A stretch of 64,000 nt of DNA from Vibrio proteolyticus NBRC 13287 (GTDB lineage: Bacteria; Pseudomonadota; Gammaproteobacteria; Enterobacterales; Vibrionaceae). This document shows, piece after piece, positions 55,191 through 64,000 of this stretch. The notes below the pieces were generated by a model. It did no database searches, was not told where the DNA came from, and saw only the letters and a list, made by a program, of their open reading frames with translations. Both the position numbers and the translations under genes were made by a program. Numbering within the stretch: position 1 is the first letter of the stretch; each line of letters begins with the position of its first letter. The stretch spans positions 46,358-110,357 of the forward strand of contig NZ_BATJ01000020.1 of assembly GCF_000467125.1 (NCBI RefSeq), given 5' to 3'.

Positions 55191-56312
55191 TCACACAGTG
55201 AGTGACTCTTCTAAAGCCCGCAGACATAACGCAACATTCTCGTTGCGGGCAGCATAGCCCATCAGACCAATCCGCCACGCCTTTCCTGCCAGCGCACCAA
55301 GACCAGCCCCAATCTCGAGATTGTACTGTTGCAACAGATGTGCCCGGACTTTAGCTTCATCAATGTGCGCCGGCACATATATCGCGTTCAGTTGGGGTAA
55401 GCGGTGCGCTTCGTCAACCACAAACTCAAAGCCCAACGTTTCCAAGCCCGATTTCAGTTTGTCGTGCATTACGCGGTGACGCTGCCAGGCTTGCTCCAAC
55501 CCTTCATTTTTGAGGATAAGCAAAGCTTCATGCAGCGCATACAAACTGTTCACGGGGGCTGTGTGGTGGTAGCTGCGCTTCCCCTCTCCGCTCCAATACC
55601 CCAACACCAGACTCTGATCCAGGAACCAACTCTGAATCGGGGTCTGACGCGACTGAATCTTCGCAATCGCCTGGGGTGAAAACGTCAGCGGCGACAAGCC
55701 GGGTACACAAGAAAGGCATTTCTGGCTCCCGGAATAGACCGCATCCAACTGCCACTCATCCACTTTCAACGGCACACCACCCAGCGACGTCACCGCATCG
55801 ACTATGGTCAATACCCCATGTTGCTTGGCCAGGCGTCCCAACGCCTCAGCATCCGACAGGGCACCGGTTGAGGTTTCTGCATGCACAAACGCCAGAATTT
55901 TACTATCAGGATGATCGCTCAGTGCCTGCGCCACTTTATCTACCGACACGGGCGAGCCCCATTCGTCGTCCACCAGTATCGCTTCACCACCAGCACGCAG
56001 CACGTTTTCGCGCATACGCTCACCAAAGACCCCGTTGCGGCAGACAATCACTTTGTCTCCGGGCTCGACCAGGTTGACGAAACACGCTTCCATCCCGGCA
56101 CTGCCTGGGGCCGATACCGCAATAGTAAAGTCATTCTCTGTCTGAAAAGCGTATTTGAGCAGCTGCTTGAGCTCATCCATCATCTGGATAAACAGCGGGT
56201 CTAAATGGCCGACGGTCGGGCGGCTCAAGGCCTGCAAGACCTGTGGAGAAATATCCGACGGCCCCGGGCCCATCAGAATACGGTGAGGGGGAATAAAGCT
56301 TTGAATCGACAT
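55191..56312 (-). CDS. Class V aminotransferase (alanine-glyoxylate/serine-pyruvate type)
   Basis: 373 residues. PLP lysine is Lys198 in YSGSQKCLSC; ETSTGAL contacts the cofactor phosphate. Closest in character to alanine-glyoxylate or serine-pyruvate aminotransferases; the exact donor cannot be read from sequence. Divergent from lysC across the riboswitch region. Confidence 0.88.
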   Translation of the reverse strand: MSIQSFIPPHRILMGPGPSDISPQVLQALSRPTVGHLDPLFIQMMDELKQLLKYAFQTENDFTIAVSAPGSAGMEACFVNLVEPGDKVIVCRNGVFGERMRENVLRAGGEAILVDDEWGSPVSVDKVAQALSDHPDSKILAFVHAETSTGALSDAEALGRLAKQHGVLTIVDAVTSLGGVPLKVDEWQLDAVYSGSQKCLSCVPGLSPLTFSPQAIAKIQSRQTPIQSWFLDQSLVLGYWSGEGKRSYHHTAPVNSLYALHEALLILKNEGLEQAWQRHRVMHDKLKSGLETLGFEFVVDEAHRLPQLNAIYVPAHIDEAKVRAHLLQQYNLEIGAGLGALAGKAWRIGLMGYAARNENVALCLRALEESLTV

Positions 56313-56450
56313 GCTCGCTCCTTGCGTGACTGGTCATGACTTTTCACCTTAATCGAAATAGTCATCGGCAGCAATCCGCCCTCTTTCCGGCAGGTCAAAC
56401 CAGTGTCACAAATTCGTTAACAAAAATTTTCATTCCGGTTGAATTATTGA

Positions 56451-56479
56451 TTGACATTGTTTCAGCAAACCCGTTCAAT
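56451..56479 (+). promoter_or_regulatory. lysC promoter
   Basis: Perfect TTGACA at 56451-56456 and TTCAAT at 56474-56479 with a 17-base spacer. Transcription would start near 56486, just before the aptamer. Confidence 0.65.
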
Positions 56480-56493
56480 GATTAAGCTTTATG

Positions 56494-56661
56494 CAGAAGA
56501 GGAGCACTGCCCAGGCAGGTATGTTGTGGAGCCTCAACTCCAACACGACATACTCAGGGGGAGCAGTGCCGAGGTAGTTCTGAGTTGTGGATCAGATCTG
56601 TCGGTTGACTTGGGTTGAGTCCCAGCAACTGTCACCAGCACCGTCTGGTGAAGAGCTTCTG
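56494..56661 (+). ncRNA. Lysine riboswitch (L box)
   Basis: P1 closes between CAGAAG at 56494-56499 and CTTCTG at 56656-56661. The 5' side has the conserved AGAGGAGC, the middle has GGGGGAGCAGTGCCGAGG, and a later arm carries GTCGGTTGA. This is the L-box layout, directly before lysC. Downstream, GAGGT at 56661-56665 can pair with ACCTC at 56690-56694 ahead of TCTTTT, a possible terminator that forms when lysine is bound. Confidence 0.88.
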
Positions 56662-56786
56662 AGGTCATCAATTCATTATAATTTTACCTCTCTTTTGGCT
56701 CTACCACTCTCTTCAGATACAGGATGTTCGATTGCCATTGGCAGTCATCAGTGAATAATTTTTCAGGAAGTCGTGGGAGAAATGCT

Positions 56787-58142
56787 GTGAGCGCATTTAA
56801 CGTTGCCAAATTTGGCGGAACCAGTGTCGCAAACTTTGAAGCCATGAGCCGCTGTGCGGCCATCATCGAAAACAATCCGAACACCAAACTGGTCGTCAGT
56901 AGCGCCTGCTCTGGCGTCACCAATTTATTGGTGGAGCTGGCGCATGGCGTTCAGGACCAAGAACACCGAGCCCATTTACTACAACAACTGGCGGCTATTC
57001 ACGACGCGATACTGTCCCAGTTAAGCCAGCCAACCGAAGTGGCATCCGAGGTGTACAGCCTGTTGGATACTATCACCAGCCTTGCCGAAGCGGCGTCCAT
57101 TCAGGCTACCACTAAACTGACCGATCATCTGGTGGCCTGTGGCGAACTGATGTCGACGCATATATTGGCTCAACTGATGCGTGAGCGTGGGATCCCAGCA
57201 GTGCGTTTTGATATTCGCGATGTCCTGCGCACCGACAGCCACTATGGCCGCGCTGAACCTGACGTCGCCACGATTGCCGCACTGGCTAAAACGCATCTGG
57301 TTCCACTGTGCGCGGAGCATGTTGTCGTCACTCAGGGTTTTATCGGCGCGGATCAGGACGGCAATACTACCACTCTTGGCCGCGGTGGCAGTGATTACAG
57401 CGCTGCATTGATTGCCGAGGCCGTGGCAGCGGAAGGCCTGGAAATCTGGACCGATGTCCCGGGGATCTACACCACAGATCCACGCATCGCAGAAAAGGCC
57501 GCACCGATTGCGGAGATCAGCTTCAGCGAAGCGTCTGAAATGGCCAATTTCGGCGCCAAGATACTCCACCCATCCACCTTGCTGCCGGCCTTGCGACACG
57601 GTATTCCGGTGTTTGTCGGCTCATCAAAAGAGCCAGAAAAAGGTGGCACCTGGATTCGTCAGCAAGTCGAAAGCTCTCCGCAGTTCCGGGCACTGGCGCT
57701 GCGCAGCAATCAAACCATGGTGACATTGCGCAGCGCTAAGATGTTCCATGCCTACGGCTTTCTGGCGAAAGTATTTGAAATCCTGGCCAAACACAAAATT
57801 TCCGTCGATCTGATCACCACCTCGGAGATCAGCGTCTCTCTGACGCTGGATAAAACGGATACCGCCGGCGGTGCACCGCAACTGCCACAGGATGTTCGTG
57901 AAGAGCTGGCAGAGTTATGTACGGTGGAAGTGGAGCAGAACCTGTGTCTGGTTGCCCTGATTGGTAATCATATGGAAACCAAGGGTTATGCAAAAGAAGT
58001 GTTCAGTACGCTGGGAGATTACAATCTGCGGATGATCTGTTACGGCGCCAGCGACCACAACCTCTGCTTTTTAGTGGATGCTCATGAGTCACGCAGTGTG
58101 ATCCAGAAACTGCATCATGATTTGTTCGAACATCAAGCGTAA
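56787..58142 (+). CDS. lysC: Lysine-sensitive aspartokinase III
   Basis: 451 residues, from the GTG at 56787 with GGGAGA upstream; this gives the family start and a length near E. coli LysC (449). Lys8 in AKFGGTSV binds ATP and aspartate; two ACT domains occupy the C-terminal 150 residues and mediate lysine inhibition. An in-frame ATG at 56724 falls within the riboswitch leader and is rejected. First step of the lysine/threonine/methionine branch. Confidence 0.96.
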   Translation: MSAFNVAKFGGTSVANFEAMSRCAAIIENNPNTKLVVSSACSGVTNLLVELAHGVQDQEHRAHLLQQLAAIHDAILSQLSQPTEVASEVYSLLDTITSLAEAASIQATTKLTDHLVACGELMSTHILAQLMRERGIPAVRFDIRDVLRTDSHYGRAEPDVATIAALAKTHLVPLCAEHVVVTQGFIGADQDGNTTTLGRGGSDYSAALIAEAVAAEGLEIWTDVPGIYTTDPRIAEKAAPIAEISFSEASEMANFGAKILHPSTLLPALRHGIPVFVGSSKEPEKGGTWIRQQVESSPQFRALALRSNQTMVTLRSAKMFHAYGFLAKVFEILAKHKISVDLITTSEISVSLTLDKTDTAGGAPQLPQDVREELAELCTVEVEQNLCLVALIGNHMETKGYAKEVFSTLGDYNLRMICYGASDHNLCFLVDAHESRSVIQKLHHDLFEHQA

Positions 58143-58148
58143 CCAAAC

Positions 58149-58174
58149 AAAAGGTCACCTGATGGTGACCTTTT
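58149..58174. terminator. Bidirectional terminator between lysC and metH
   Basis: AAAAGGTCACC pairs with GGTGACCTTTT around a four-base loop. Confidence 0.9.
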
Positions 58175-58180
58175 CTCGAT

Positions 58181-61100
58181 TTAACCGTTGATATTCGGCC
58201 CCAACCACTTCTCCGCTTCCACGGTATCCCAACCTTTACGCTCTGCGTAACTCTGGACCTGATCATCCTGGATCTGAGCGACGGCAAAATAACGGGAGTC
58301 CGGATGAGAGAAATACCAGCCAGAGACCGAGGCACCAGGCCACATCGCGTAACTCGTCGTCAGAGACATCTCAATCATCTCTTCGACATTGAGCAGTTCC
58401 CACAGAGTGCCTTTTTCGGTGTGCTCCGGACACGCCGGATAACCAGGCGCTGGCCGAATGCCTTGGTACTTCTCCCGTATCAGCTCATCATTACTGAGAT
58501 TTTCCCCAGGCGCATAGCCCCAGATCTCGCGGCGAACCTGTTCATGCAGATATTCGGCAAACGCTTCGGCCAGGCGATCCGCGACGGCCTGAATCATGAT
58601 CGCATTATAGTCGTCGCCCTGCGCTTTAAACTTGTCCGCCAGTTCACGTTCGCCAATACCGCCCGTCACGGCAAAAGCACCGATCCAATCTTTTTTACCC
58701 GACGATTTAGGTGCAATGTAATCCGACAAACAGTAATTAAACCCTTTCGGCTTCTCCGTTTGCTGACGCAGGTTGTGCAAGACTTTCGCCACCTCAGTAC
58801 GCGACTCATCGGTGTACACTTCAATATCATCACCAATACTGGCCGCAGGAAACAGCGCACACATCCCACGGGCTTTGAGCAACCCTTCCTTTTCCACGCG
58901 ATCGAGTAAGTCATTGGCGTCTTTAAACAGGCGTTTAGCCTCTTCCCCTACCTCTTCATGCTCTAAAATCGCCGGATATTTCCCCACTAATGACCACGTC
59001 ATAAAGAACGGCGTCCAATCGATGTAACGACGCAACGTTGCCACGTCAAAATCATCAAACACATGCACACCGGGTTTAGCCGGTACCGGCGGCGTGTAAC
59101 TCTCCCAGTCGATGGCCACTTTGTTGGCGCGCGCCGCGTCGAGCGCCACGGGTTTAGTGCGGGGACGCTTGCGGGCATGCTGATCGCGCACCACGTCGTA
59201 GTCGGCTTGCAATTTTTCCACAAACGCGGGTTTTAAGGTATCAGAAAGCAGCGAAGAACATACCCCGACCGCTCGCGACGCATTGTTGACGTACACCACA
59301 GGCTGATGGTAATTCTGTTCGATCTTGACGGCCGTATGCGCTTTCGAGGTGGTCGCCCCTCCAATCAATAGGGGTAGCTCGAACCCCTGACGTTCCATCT
59401 CTTTAGCCACGTGAACCATTTCATCCAATGACGGCGTGATCAGACCGGACAGCCCGATAATGTCGACGTTCTCCTCACGGGCGACTTTGAGGATCTGTTC
59501 ACACGGCACCATGACCCCCAGATCAATGATCTCGTAGTTATTGCACTGCAAAACCACGCCGACGATGTTTTTTCCGATGTCGTGAACATCGCCCTTCACC
59601 GTGGCCAGCAGGATCTTACCGTTGGAAGACCCGGCCTGCTTCTCGGCGTTAATAAACGGCTCAAGGTGGGCCACTGCCTGCTTCATTACCCGCGCGGATT
59701 TCACCACCTGCGGCAGAAACATTTTGCCTTCGCCAAACAGATCACCGACCACGTTCATGCCATCCATCAATGGACCTTCAATCACCTCTAGCGGTTTTGT
59801 CGCCTTCACACGCGCTTCTTCAGTATCGTCGACAATGTACTCGGTAATCCCTTTAACCAACGCATGTTCAAGACGTTTTTCCACTGGCCAGTTGCGCCAT
59901 TCGAGCGCTGAAGCGTCTTCCTCTTTACCAACACCTTTGTTGGCGTATTCGGCGGCGATATCCAATAAGCGTTCGGTACCATCGTCACGTCGGTTCAAAA
60001 CCACATCTTCAACCGCCTCACGCAACTTGTCCGGAACGTTATCGTAAATCTCTAGCTGGCCGGCATTCACGATGCCCATGTCCATACCATTTTTAAAACA
60101 GTGGTAGAGGAACACCGCGTGAATCGCTTCGCGCACATAGTTATTACCACGGAAAGAAAACGAAACGTTGGACACACCGCCAGAAATCATCGCGTACGGC
60201 AAATCACGTTTGATATCGGCCACTGCCTCAATAAAGTCGACCGCGTAGTTGTTATGCTCTTCAATCCCCGTTGCAATGGCAAAGATGTTCGGGTCAAAGA
60301 TAATATCTTCTGGCGGGAAGCCAACTTCATCGACCAAGATCCGATACGCATTGGTACAGATCTCCAGCTTGCGCTCTCGGGTGTCGGCTTGCCCCACTTC
60401 ATCGAAGGCCATCACGATAACGGCAGCCCCGTAACGGCGGATCAGTTTCGCTTGTTCAACGAATTTCGCTTTGCCTTCCTTCAGTGAGATGGAGTTGACA
60501 ATCCCTTTGCCCTGAATACACTTCAGACCCGCTTCAATCACCTCCCATTTGGAAGAGTCGACCATGATCGGCACTTTCGAGATTTCCGGCTCCGAAGCAC
60601 ACAAATTGAGGAAACGGACCATGCAAGCCTCAGCCTCCAGCATTCCTTCGTCCATGTTGATGTCAATGATTTGAGCACCGTTTTCAACCTGCTGGCGGGC
60701 GATGTCTAGCGCTTCGTCATACAACTCTTCTTTGATCAGTCGCTTGAAGCGGGCTGAGCCCGTCACGTTAGTGCGTTCACCAACGTTGATAAATAAAGTC
60801 TCTTTTTCAATCGTCAGTGGCTCTAGCCCTGACAAACGACACGCCACGTTCAGTTCGGGTAGCGCGCGCGGAGTGACGCCCTCGACCGCCTTCGCCATAC
60901 GACGGATATGCTCCGGCGTGGTACCACAACACCCCCCAATCAGGTTAAGGAAACCGCTCTGCGCCCACTCCTGGACGTGCTGCGCCATGTCTTCAGGCGA
61001 AAGATCGTACTCACCGAAAGCATTCGGCAACCCCGCGTTCGGGTGAGCAGAGACGTAACTTTCAGAAATGCGTGACAGTTCTTCAACATACTGGCGCAAT

Positions 61101-61861
61101 TCATCCGGCCCAAGGGCACAATTCAGGCCGAACGAAATAGGACGGACATGACGCAGCGCGTTGTAAAAGGCTTCGGTTGTCTGACCTGACAGTGTGCGTC
61201 CGGAAGCATCAGTGATGGTGCCGGAAATCATCACCGGCAACTGCATCCCCAATTCGTCGAACACGCTTTCTACGGCGAACGCACAGGCTTTCGCGTTGAG
61301 CGTATCAAAGATGGTTTCGATCAGGATCAGATCACTCCCTCCTTTGATGAGGGCGCGTGTCGACTCTGAGTAGGCTGCCACTAACTGATCGAAGGTGACA
61401 TTTCGATAGCCCGGATCATTCACATCCGGCGAAATAGAACAGGTGCGGTTAGTTGGGCCCAGCACCCCGGCGACAAAACGCGGCTTATCCGGTGTTTTCG
61501 CTGTCCACTCATCGGCCGCTTCACGCGCCAGCTTAGCCGCCGCGAAGTTGATCTCTTCGCTCAGTGACTGCATGTCGTAATCAGCCATAGCAATGGTGGT
61601 GGCATTAAACGTGTTGGTTTCGAGGATGTCTGCTCCGGCTTCAAGATAAGCCGAGTGAATTTCTTTAATTAACTGAGGCTGTGTAAGCACCAACAGGTCG
61701 TTGTTCCCTTTCAGATCACTGTGCCACTCTGCAAAACGCTCTCCCCGGTAATCCTGCTCTTCCAGCTTGTACCCTTGGATCATGGTGCCCATACCACCAT
61801 CGATCAGCAGAATTCGCTGTGCTAACTGAGTTTCAATCTGTTGTCTTACGTTGCTTCCCAC
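58181..61861 (-). CDS. metH: Cobalamin-dependent methionine synthase
   Basis: 1226 residues, near the E. coli length. Homocysteine domain with zinc ligands Cys248, Cys311 and Cys312; folate domain beginning INVGERTNVTGSARF; B12 domain with DVHDIG, where the histidine replaces the lower cobalt ligand; C-terminal reactivation domain with RPAPGYPACPEHTEK for AdoMet. Met boxes lie upstream; no cobalamin riboswitch was seen. Confidence 0.98.
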   Translation of the reverse strand: MGSNVRQQIETQLAQRILLIDGGMGTMIQGYKLEEQDYRGERFAEWHSDLKGNNDLLVLTQPQLIKEIHSAYLEAGADILETNTFNATTIAMADYDMQSLSEEINFAAAKLAREAADEWTAKTPDKPRFVAGVLGPTNRTCSISPDVNDPGYRNVTFDQLVAAYSESTRALIKGGSDLILIETIFDTLNAKACAFAVESVFDELGMQLPVMISGTITDASGRTLSGQTTEAFYNALRHVRPISFGLNCALGPDELRQYVEELSRISESYVSAHPNAGLPNAFGEYDLSPEDMAQHVQEWAQSGFLNLIGGCCGTTPEHIRRMAKAVEGVTPRALPELNVACRLSGLEPLTIEKETLFINVGERTNVTGSARFKRLIKEELYDEALDIARQQVENGAQIIDINMDEGMLEAEACMVRFLNLCASEPEISKVPIMVDSSKWEVIEAGLKCIQGKGIVNSISLKEGKAKFVEQAKLIRRYGAAVIVMAFDEVGQADTRERKLEICTNAYRILVDEVGFPPEDIIFDPNIFAIATGIEEHNNYAVDFIEAVADIKRDLPYAMISGGVSNVSFSFRGNNYVREAIHAVFLYHCFKNGMDMGIVNAGQLEIYDNVPDKLREAVEDVVLNRRDDGTERLLDIAAEYANKGVGKEEDASALEWRNWPVEKRLEHALVKGITEYIVDDTEEARVKATKPLEVIEGPLMDGMNVVGDLFGEGKMFLPQVVKSARVMKQAVAHLEPFINAEKQAGSSNGKILLATVKGDVHDIGKNIVGVVLQCNNYEIIDLGVMVPCEQILKVAREENVDIIGLSGLITPSLDEMVHVAKEMERQGFELPLLIGGATTSKAHTAVKIEQNYHQPVVYVNNASRAVGVCSSLLSDTLKPAFVEKLQADYDVVRDQHARKRPRTKPVALDAARANKVAIDWESYTPPVPAKPGVHVFDDFDVATLRRYIDWTPFFMTWSLVGKYPAILEHEEVGEEAKRLFKDANDLLDRVEKEGLLKARGMCALFPAASIGDDIEVYTDESRTEVAKVLHNLRQQTEKPKGFNYCLSDYIAPKSSGKKDWIGAFAVTGGIGERELADKFKAQGDDYNAIMIQAVADRLAEAFAEYLHEQVRREIWGYAPGENLSNDELIREKYQGIRPAPGYPACPEHTEKGTLWELLNVEEMIEMSLTTSYAMWPGASVSGWYFSHPDSRYFAVAQIQDDQVQSYAERKGWDTVEAEKWLGPNING

Positions 61862-61912
61862 AATACCGCCTCATTCCTTGTTGTTATTTTGTCATCCTAT
61901 CACAGCCACAAT

Positions 61913-61936
61913 AGAAATCTAGACGTCTAAAAATAC
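61913..61936. promoter_or_regulatory. Tandem MetJ operator (met boxes) upstream of metH
   Basis: AGAAATCT (six of eight), AGACGTCT (eight of eight) and AAAAATAC (weak) follow in 8-base register, 52-75 bases before the metH ATG. MetJ with S-adenosylmethionine binds such tandem boxes. Confidence 0.7.
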
Positions 61937-62056
61937 AAAATATGACTATTCTATAACTATCTTTCAAATCACTCAGAAAGGCCAAAAAGTGTTTGCTATT
62001 TAGTCAGCATCAGCCGAAAATTCCCGTTCATAATTTGTTACATCAAGAGAAGTCTA

Positions 62057-63379
62057 ATGTCGGTCTATTACACGCTTTGCTTTCTTTCGGCAGCAGCGAT
62101 GATGATAGCGTTTGTCAACAGCAAGGTTGGCAAAATGCAAACTACTATCGCGATCACCGCCGGGTCCATGGTCCTTTCATTATTGATATTGATTGCTGGT
62201 CAGAATAACTGGTTTCACCTGACTGAGATCGCCACAAAAACGGTCTCAAGTATCAACTTTGAAGATTTTCTACTTAAGGGCATTCTCGGATTTCTGCTGT
62301 TCGCTGGTGGTCTCGGCATCAAGTTGCCAAATCTGAAAGATCAAAAGTGGGAAATCACCATTCTCGCTCTGGGTGCAACGCTATTCTCGACTTTCTTCAT
62401 TGGCTTCGTTCTCTATGGCTTCTGCCAGTTTATCGGTATTCACTTCGAATTAGTCTACTGCCTGCTGTTCGGCGCTTTGATCTCCCCAACAGACCCGATA
62501 GCGGTATTGGCGATTGTGAAAAAGCTTGATGCGCCAAAGCGCATTTCAACCCAGATTGAAGGCGAATCCTTGTTTAACGACGGTTTTGGTCTGGTGATCT
62601 TCGTTACCTTGTTTACCATCGCCTTTGGTTCAGAAACACCGACGGTTGGCAGTGTGACCATGTTGTTTGTTCAGGAAGCGCTCGGCGGTATCGCCTACGG
62701 GTTTGCTCTGGGACTGCTATTCCACTACCTGATCAGCGCGACCGACGACCACTCAATGGAACTGCTGTTGACGATCGGCGTCCCAACCGCCGGTTACGCT
62801 TTTGCAGAATACATCCACGTTTCAGGCCCACTTGCGATGGTAGTTTCTGGCATCATGATCGGTAACTGGACACGTTTTATTGGTTTCTCAAAGGAGAGTG
62901 AAGACCACTTGGATCACTTCTGGGAACTGGTGGATGAGTTCTTAAATGGTGTGCTGTTCTTGTTGATCGGTATGTCGATGCTGCTGTTTGAGTTCCACAA
63001 AGAAGACTGGATCATGATGGCGTTTGCCGTTCCTTTGGTCCTGTGCGCACGCTACCTGAGTGTGTTTCTGTCCTACATTGGTTTTAAACGCTACCGCAAA
63101 TACAACCCTTGGTCGATCAACATTCTGACTTGGGGAGGCTTACGAGGAGGCCTGGCGTTGGCGATGGCGCTATCAATTCCGTCAGGCATTTGGGTGATTC
63201 AAGATAAGTTAATTGATGTTAAAGAGATCATCCTGGTCATGACCTATGCCGTGGTGGTGTTCTCGATTCTGGTTCAGGGGTCAACCATCACCCCGATGAT
63301 CGAAAAAGCCAAAGCTGAAGAGAAGAAAATGGAGCAAGAGCGGCAAGCCGCAGCGTCCACGCAGCAAACGGAATCGTAA
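62057..63379 (+). CDS. CPA1-family Na+(K+)/H+ antiporter (NhaP type)
   Basis: 440 residues with about twelve hydrophobic helices. The CPA1 ion-site signatures ISPTDPIAV and EGESLFNDGFGLVIF are complete. The C-terminal tail is short, highly charged and Gln/Glu-rich. Electroneutral cation/proton exchange across the inner membrane; whether Na+, Li+ or K+ is preferred cannot be told. AGAGAAG precedes the ATG. Confidence 0.92.
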   Translation: MSVYYTLCFLSAAAMMIAFVNSKVGKMQTTIAITAGSMVLSLLILIAGQNNWFHLTEIATKTVSSINFEDFLLKGILGFLLFAGGLGIKLPNLKDQKWEITILALGATLFSTFFIGFVLYGFCQFIGIHFELVYCLLFGALISPTDPIAVLAIVKKLDAPKRISTQIEGESLFNDGFGLVIFVTLFTIAFGSETPTVGSVTMLFVQEALGGIAYGFALGLLFHYLISATDDHSMELLLTIGVPTAGYAFAEYIHVSGPLAMVVSGIMIGNWTRFIGFSKESEDHLDHFWELVDEFLNGVLFLLIGMSMLLFEFHKEDWIMMAFAVPLVLCARYLSVFLSYIGFKRYRKYNPWSINILTWGGLRGGLALAMALSIPSGIWVIQDKLIDVKEIILVMTYAVVVFSILVQGSTITPMIEKAKAEEKKMEQERQAAASTQQTES

Positions 63380-63391
63380 CTCGACATAAAC

Positions 63392-63417
63392 AAAGCAGCC
63401 TCTTGGCTGCTTTTTTA
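63392..63417 (+). terminator. Terminator of the antiporter gene
   Basis: AAGCAGCC pairs with GGCTGCTT around TCTT, followed by six T. Confidence 0.9.
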
Positions 63418-63607
63418 TTACCTATCAATATCCAACACCAGTACCTACAGTTAACCTACTCTTGCTATTCTCTTCTACGCTTATCTCTGCATAGAGTTTA
63501 TTCTCACTCATAGACAGCTCGAATAAACCGCTAACTAAGCCTTACTTTAGCTCCCTCGATATGGGACAAGCTCCACTAACGAATGTGCCTGGATTGTGCG
63601 CCTATCG

Positions 63608-63619
63608 CCCCCCCCCCCC
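63608..63619 (+). repeat. Homopolymer run of 12 C
   Basis: Uninterrupted poly-C in non-coding DNA, prone to slippage and to sequencing error. Confidence 0.9.
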
Positions 63620-63674
63620 ATCGTACACATCAGAATCTCCCATAGAAAGGGTCAACTGGAACAGCGTTCAGTAG

Positions 63675-63698
63675 GACGCATACAAAGACGCATACAAA
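63675..63698 (+). repeat. Perfect tandem 12-base duplication
   Basis: GACGCATACAAA occurs twice head to tail. Confidence 0.9.
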
Positions 63699-63828
63699 AC
63701 TGGATAGCAGTTCTGAAGTAGCACCTACGTACACACGCTCCTAAAGAGCTCCAAAATCAATCAGGGCGGTGAGATAACCATTTCGGTGGAACGCTTTCGA
63801 CCCAAGGCCGGAACTTTATCAAAACGTC

Positions 63829-63859
63829 AAAAAGCCCAAATTTTTAAACCTGGGCTTAT
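63829..63859 (-). terminator. Minus-strand terminator-like hairpin A
   Basis: AAGCCCA pairs with TGGGCTT around a 12-base AT loop. On the minus strand it is followed by TTTTT. Confidence 0.6.
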
Positions 63860-63892
63860 AATCCGTGGCGGAGAAGTGGATGGCCCACAAAC

Positions 63893-63925
63893 AAAAAGAC
63901 CCCAGCATGATGGCTGGGGTCTGAA
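63893..63925 (-). terminator. Minus-strand terminator-like hairpin B
   Basis: AGACCCCAGC pairs with GCTGGGGTCT around six bases, followed on the minus strand by TTTTTG. Hairpins A and B in tandem suggest a minus-strand transcript entering from beyond the right edge. Confidence 0.7.
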
Positions 63926-64000
63926 AGAGGTGGCAAAGCCGTAGGGATTTCAAGCAACCGGGCTTCGTTTGCTCGAAGACCAAAATAACGGGGAAAAACG

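Larger units (their letters stand above)
63418..64000. other. Gene-free right end with low-complexity features
   Basis: No ORF of note on either strand. It contains 12 consecutive C at 63608-63619, a 12-base tandem duplication (GACGCATACAAA twice) at 63675-63698, and two hairpins listed separately. Base composition and lack of coding suggest the edge of a recombined or inserted segment. Confidence 0.6.

Noticed and set aside
63858..63900. Possible tRNA on the minus strand
   Set aside because: Only an acceptor-like CTTCTCCGCCA is seen; no TTC-loop, anticodon arm or 5' partner.
1..64000. CRISPR arrays, prophage, insertion sequences, integron repeats
   Set aside because: No spaced direct repeats, transposase, integrase or VCR-like repeats seen on either strand.

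Overview
The window reads as ordinary chromosomal backbone of a gammaproteobacterium of the genus Vibrio. The evidence is gene content and order (ssb, qstR, galU, uvrA, pglL, aminotransferase, lysC, metH, nhaP-type antiporter; lptD-surA-pdxA-rsmA-apaG-apaH; rplU-rpmA-cgtA; mdh/argR), which I recall matching chromosome 1 of V. cholerae. The species is not determined. Absence of most of the MSHA pilus cluster suggests a relative outside the cholerae group, but that is inference. No CRISPR array, rRNA, complete tRNA, prophage or insertion sequence was seen.

Layout. 1-1370: left-truncated acidic lipoprotein (minus). 1.6-9.6 kb: rapA (minus), then a plus-strand run of PIN-PhoH ATPase, argF, an attenuated pyrBI operon with its leader peptide, and ridA. 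9.65-10.7 kb: DUF4382 lipoprotein. 10.8-20.4 kb: djlA (minus), the envelope/RNA-modification operon lptD-surA-pdxA-rsmA-apaG-apaH (plus), convergent with yjjP-yjjB-folA (minus). 20.5-25.8 kb: rplU-rpmA-cgtA (minus), ispB (plus), a small protein and mdh (minus), argR (plus). 26-30.4 kb: TAXI-type TRAP transporter (receptor, fused permease, universal stress protein). 30.4-36.4 kb: a Fur-box-preceded DUF2061 protein, a stand-alone GH2-like sugar-binding-fold protein, rraB, and arginine deiminase arcA with candidate ArgR sites. 34.1-44.8 kb: one long minus-strand cell-shape/RNA operon, mreB-mreC-mreD-maf-rng-yhdP-nit-tldD. 45.0-48.4 kb: an orphan MshA-like pilin, csrD/mshH and ssb. 48.7-63.4 kb: qstR, galU, uvrA, pglL, aminotransferase, riboswitch-controlled lysC, metH and a CPA1 antiporter. 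The last 600 bases hold no recognisable gene.

How the genes work together. Carbamoyl phosphate links argF and pyrBI. ArgR, encoded here, probably acts at argF and possibly at arcA. Lysine feeds back on lysC through RNA, and MetJ probably acts on metH. LexA should control uvrA. The most interesting region is 45.0-47.8 kb: V. cholerae carries the whole MSHA pilus locus between mshH and mreB, whereas here one pilin gene remains, and its prepilin motif has Lys in place of the assembly-critical Glu5. I saw no clearly unprecedented multi-gene system. The remaining leads are regulatory sites and small orphan proteins.
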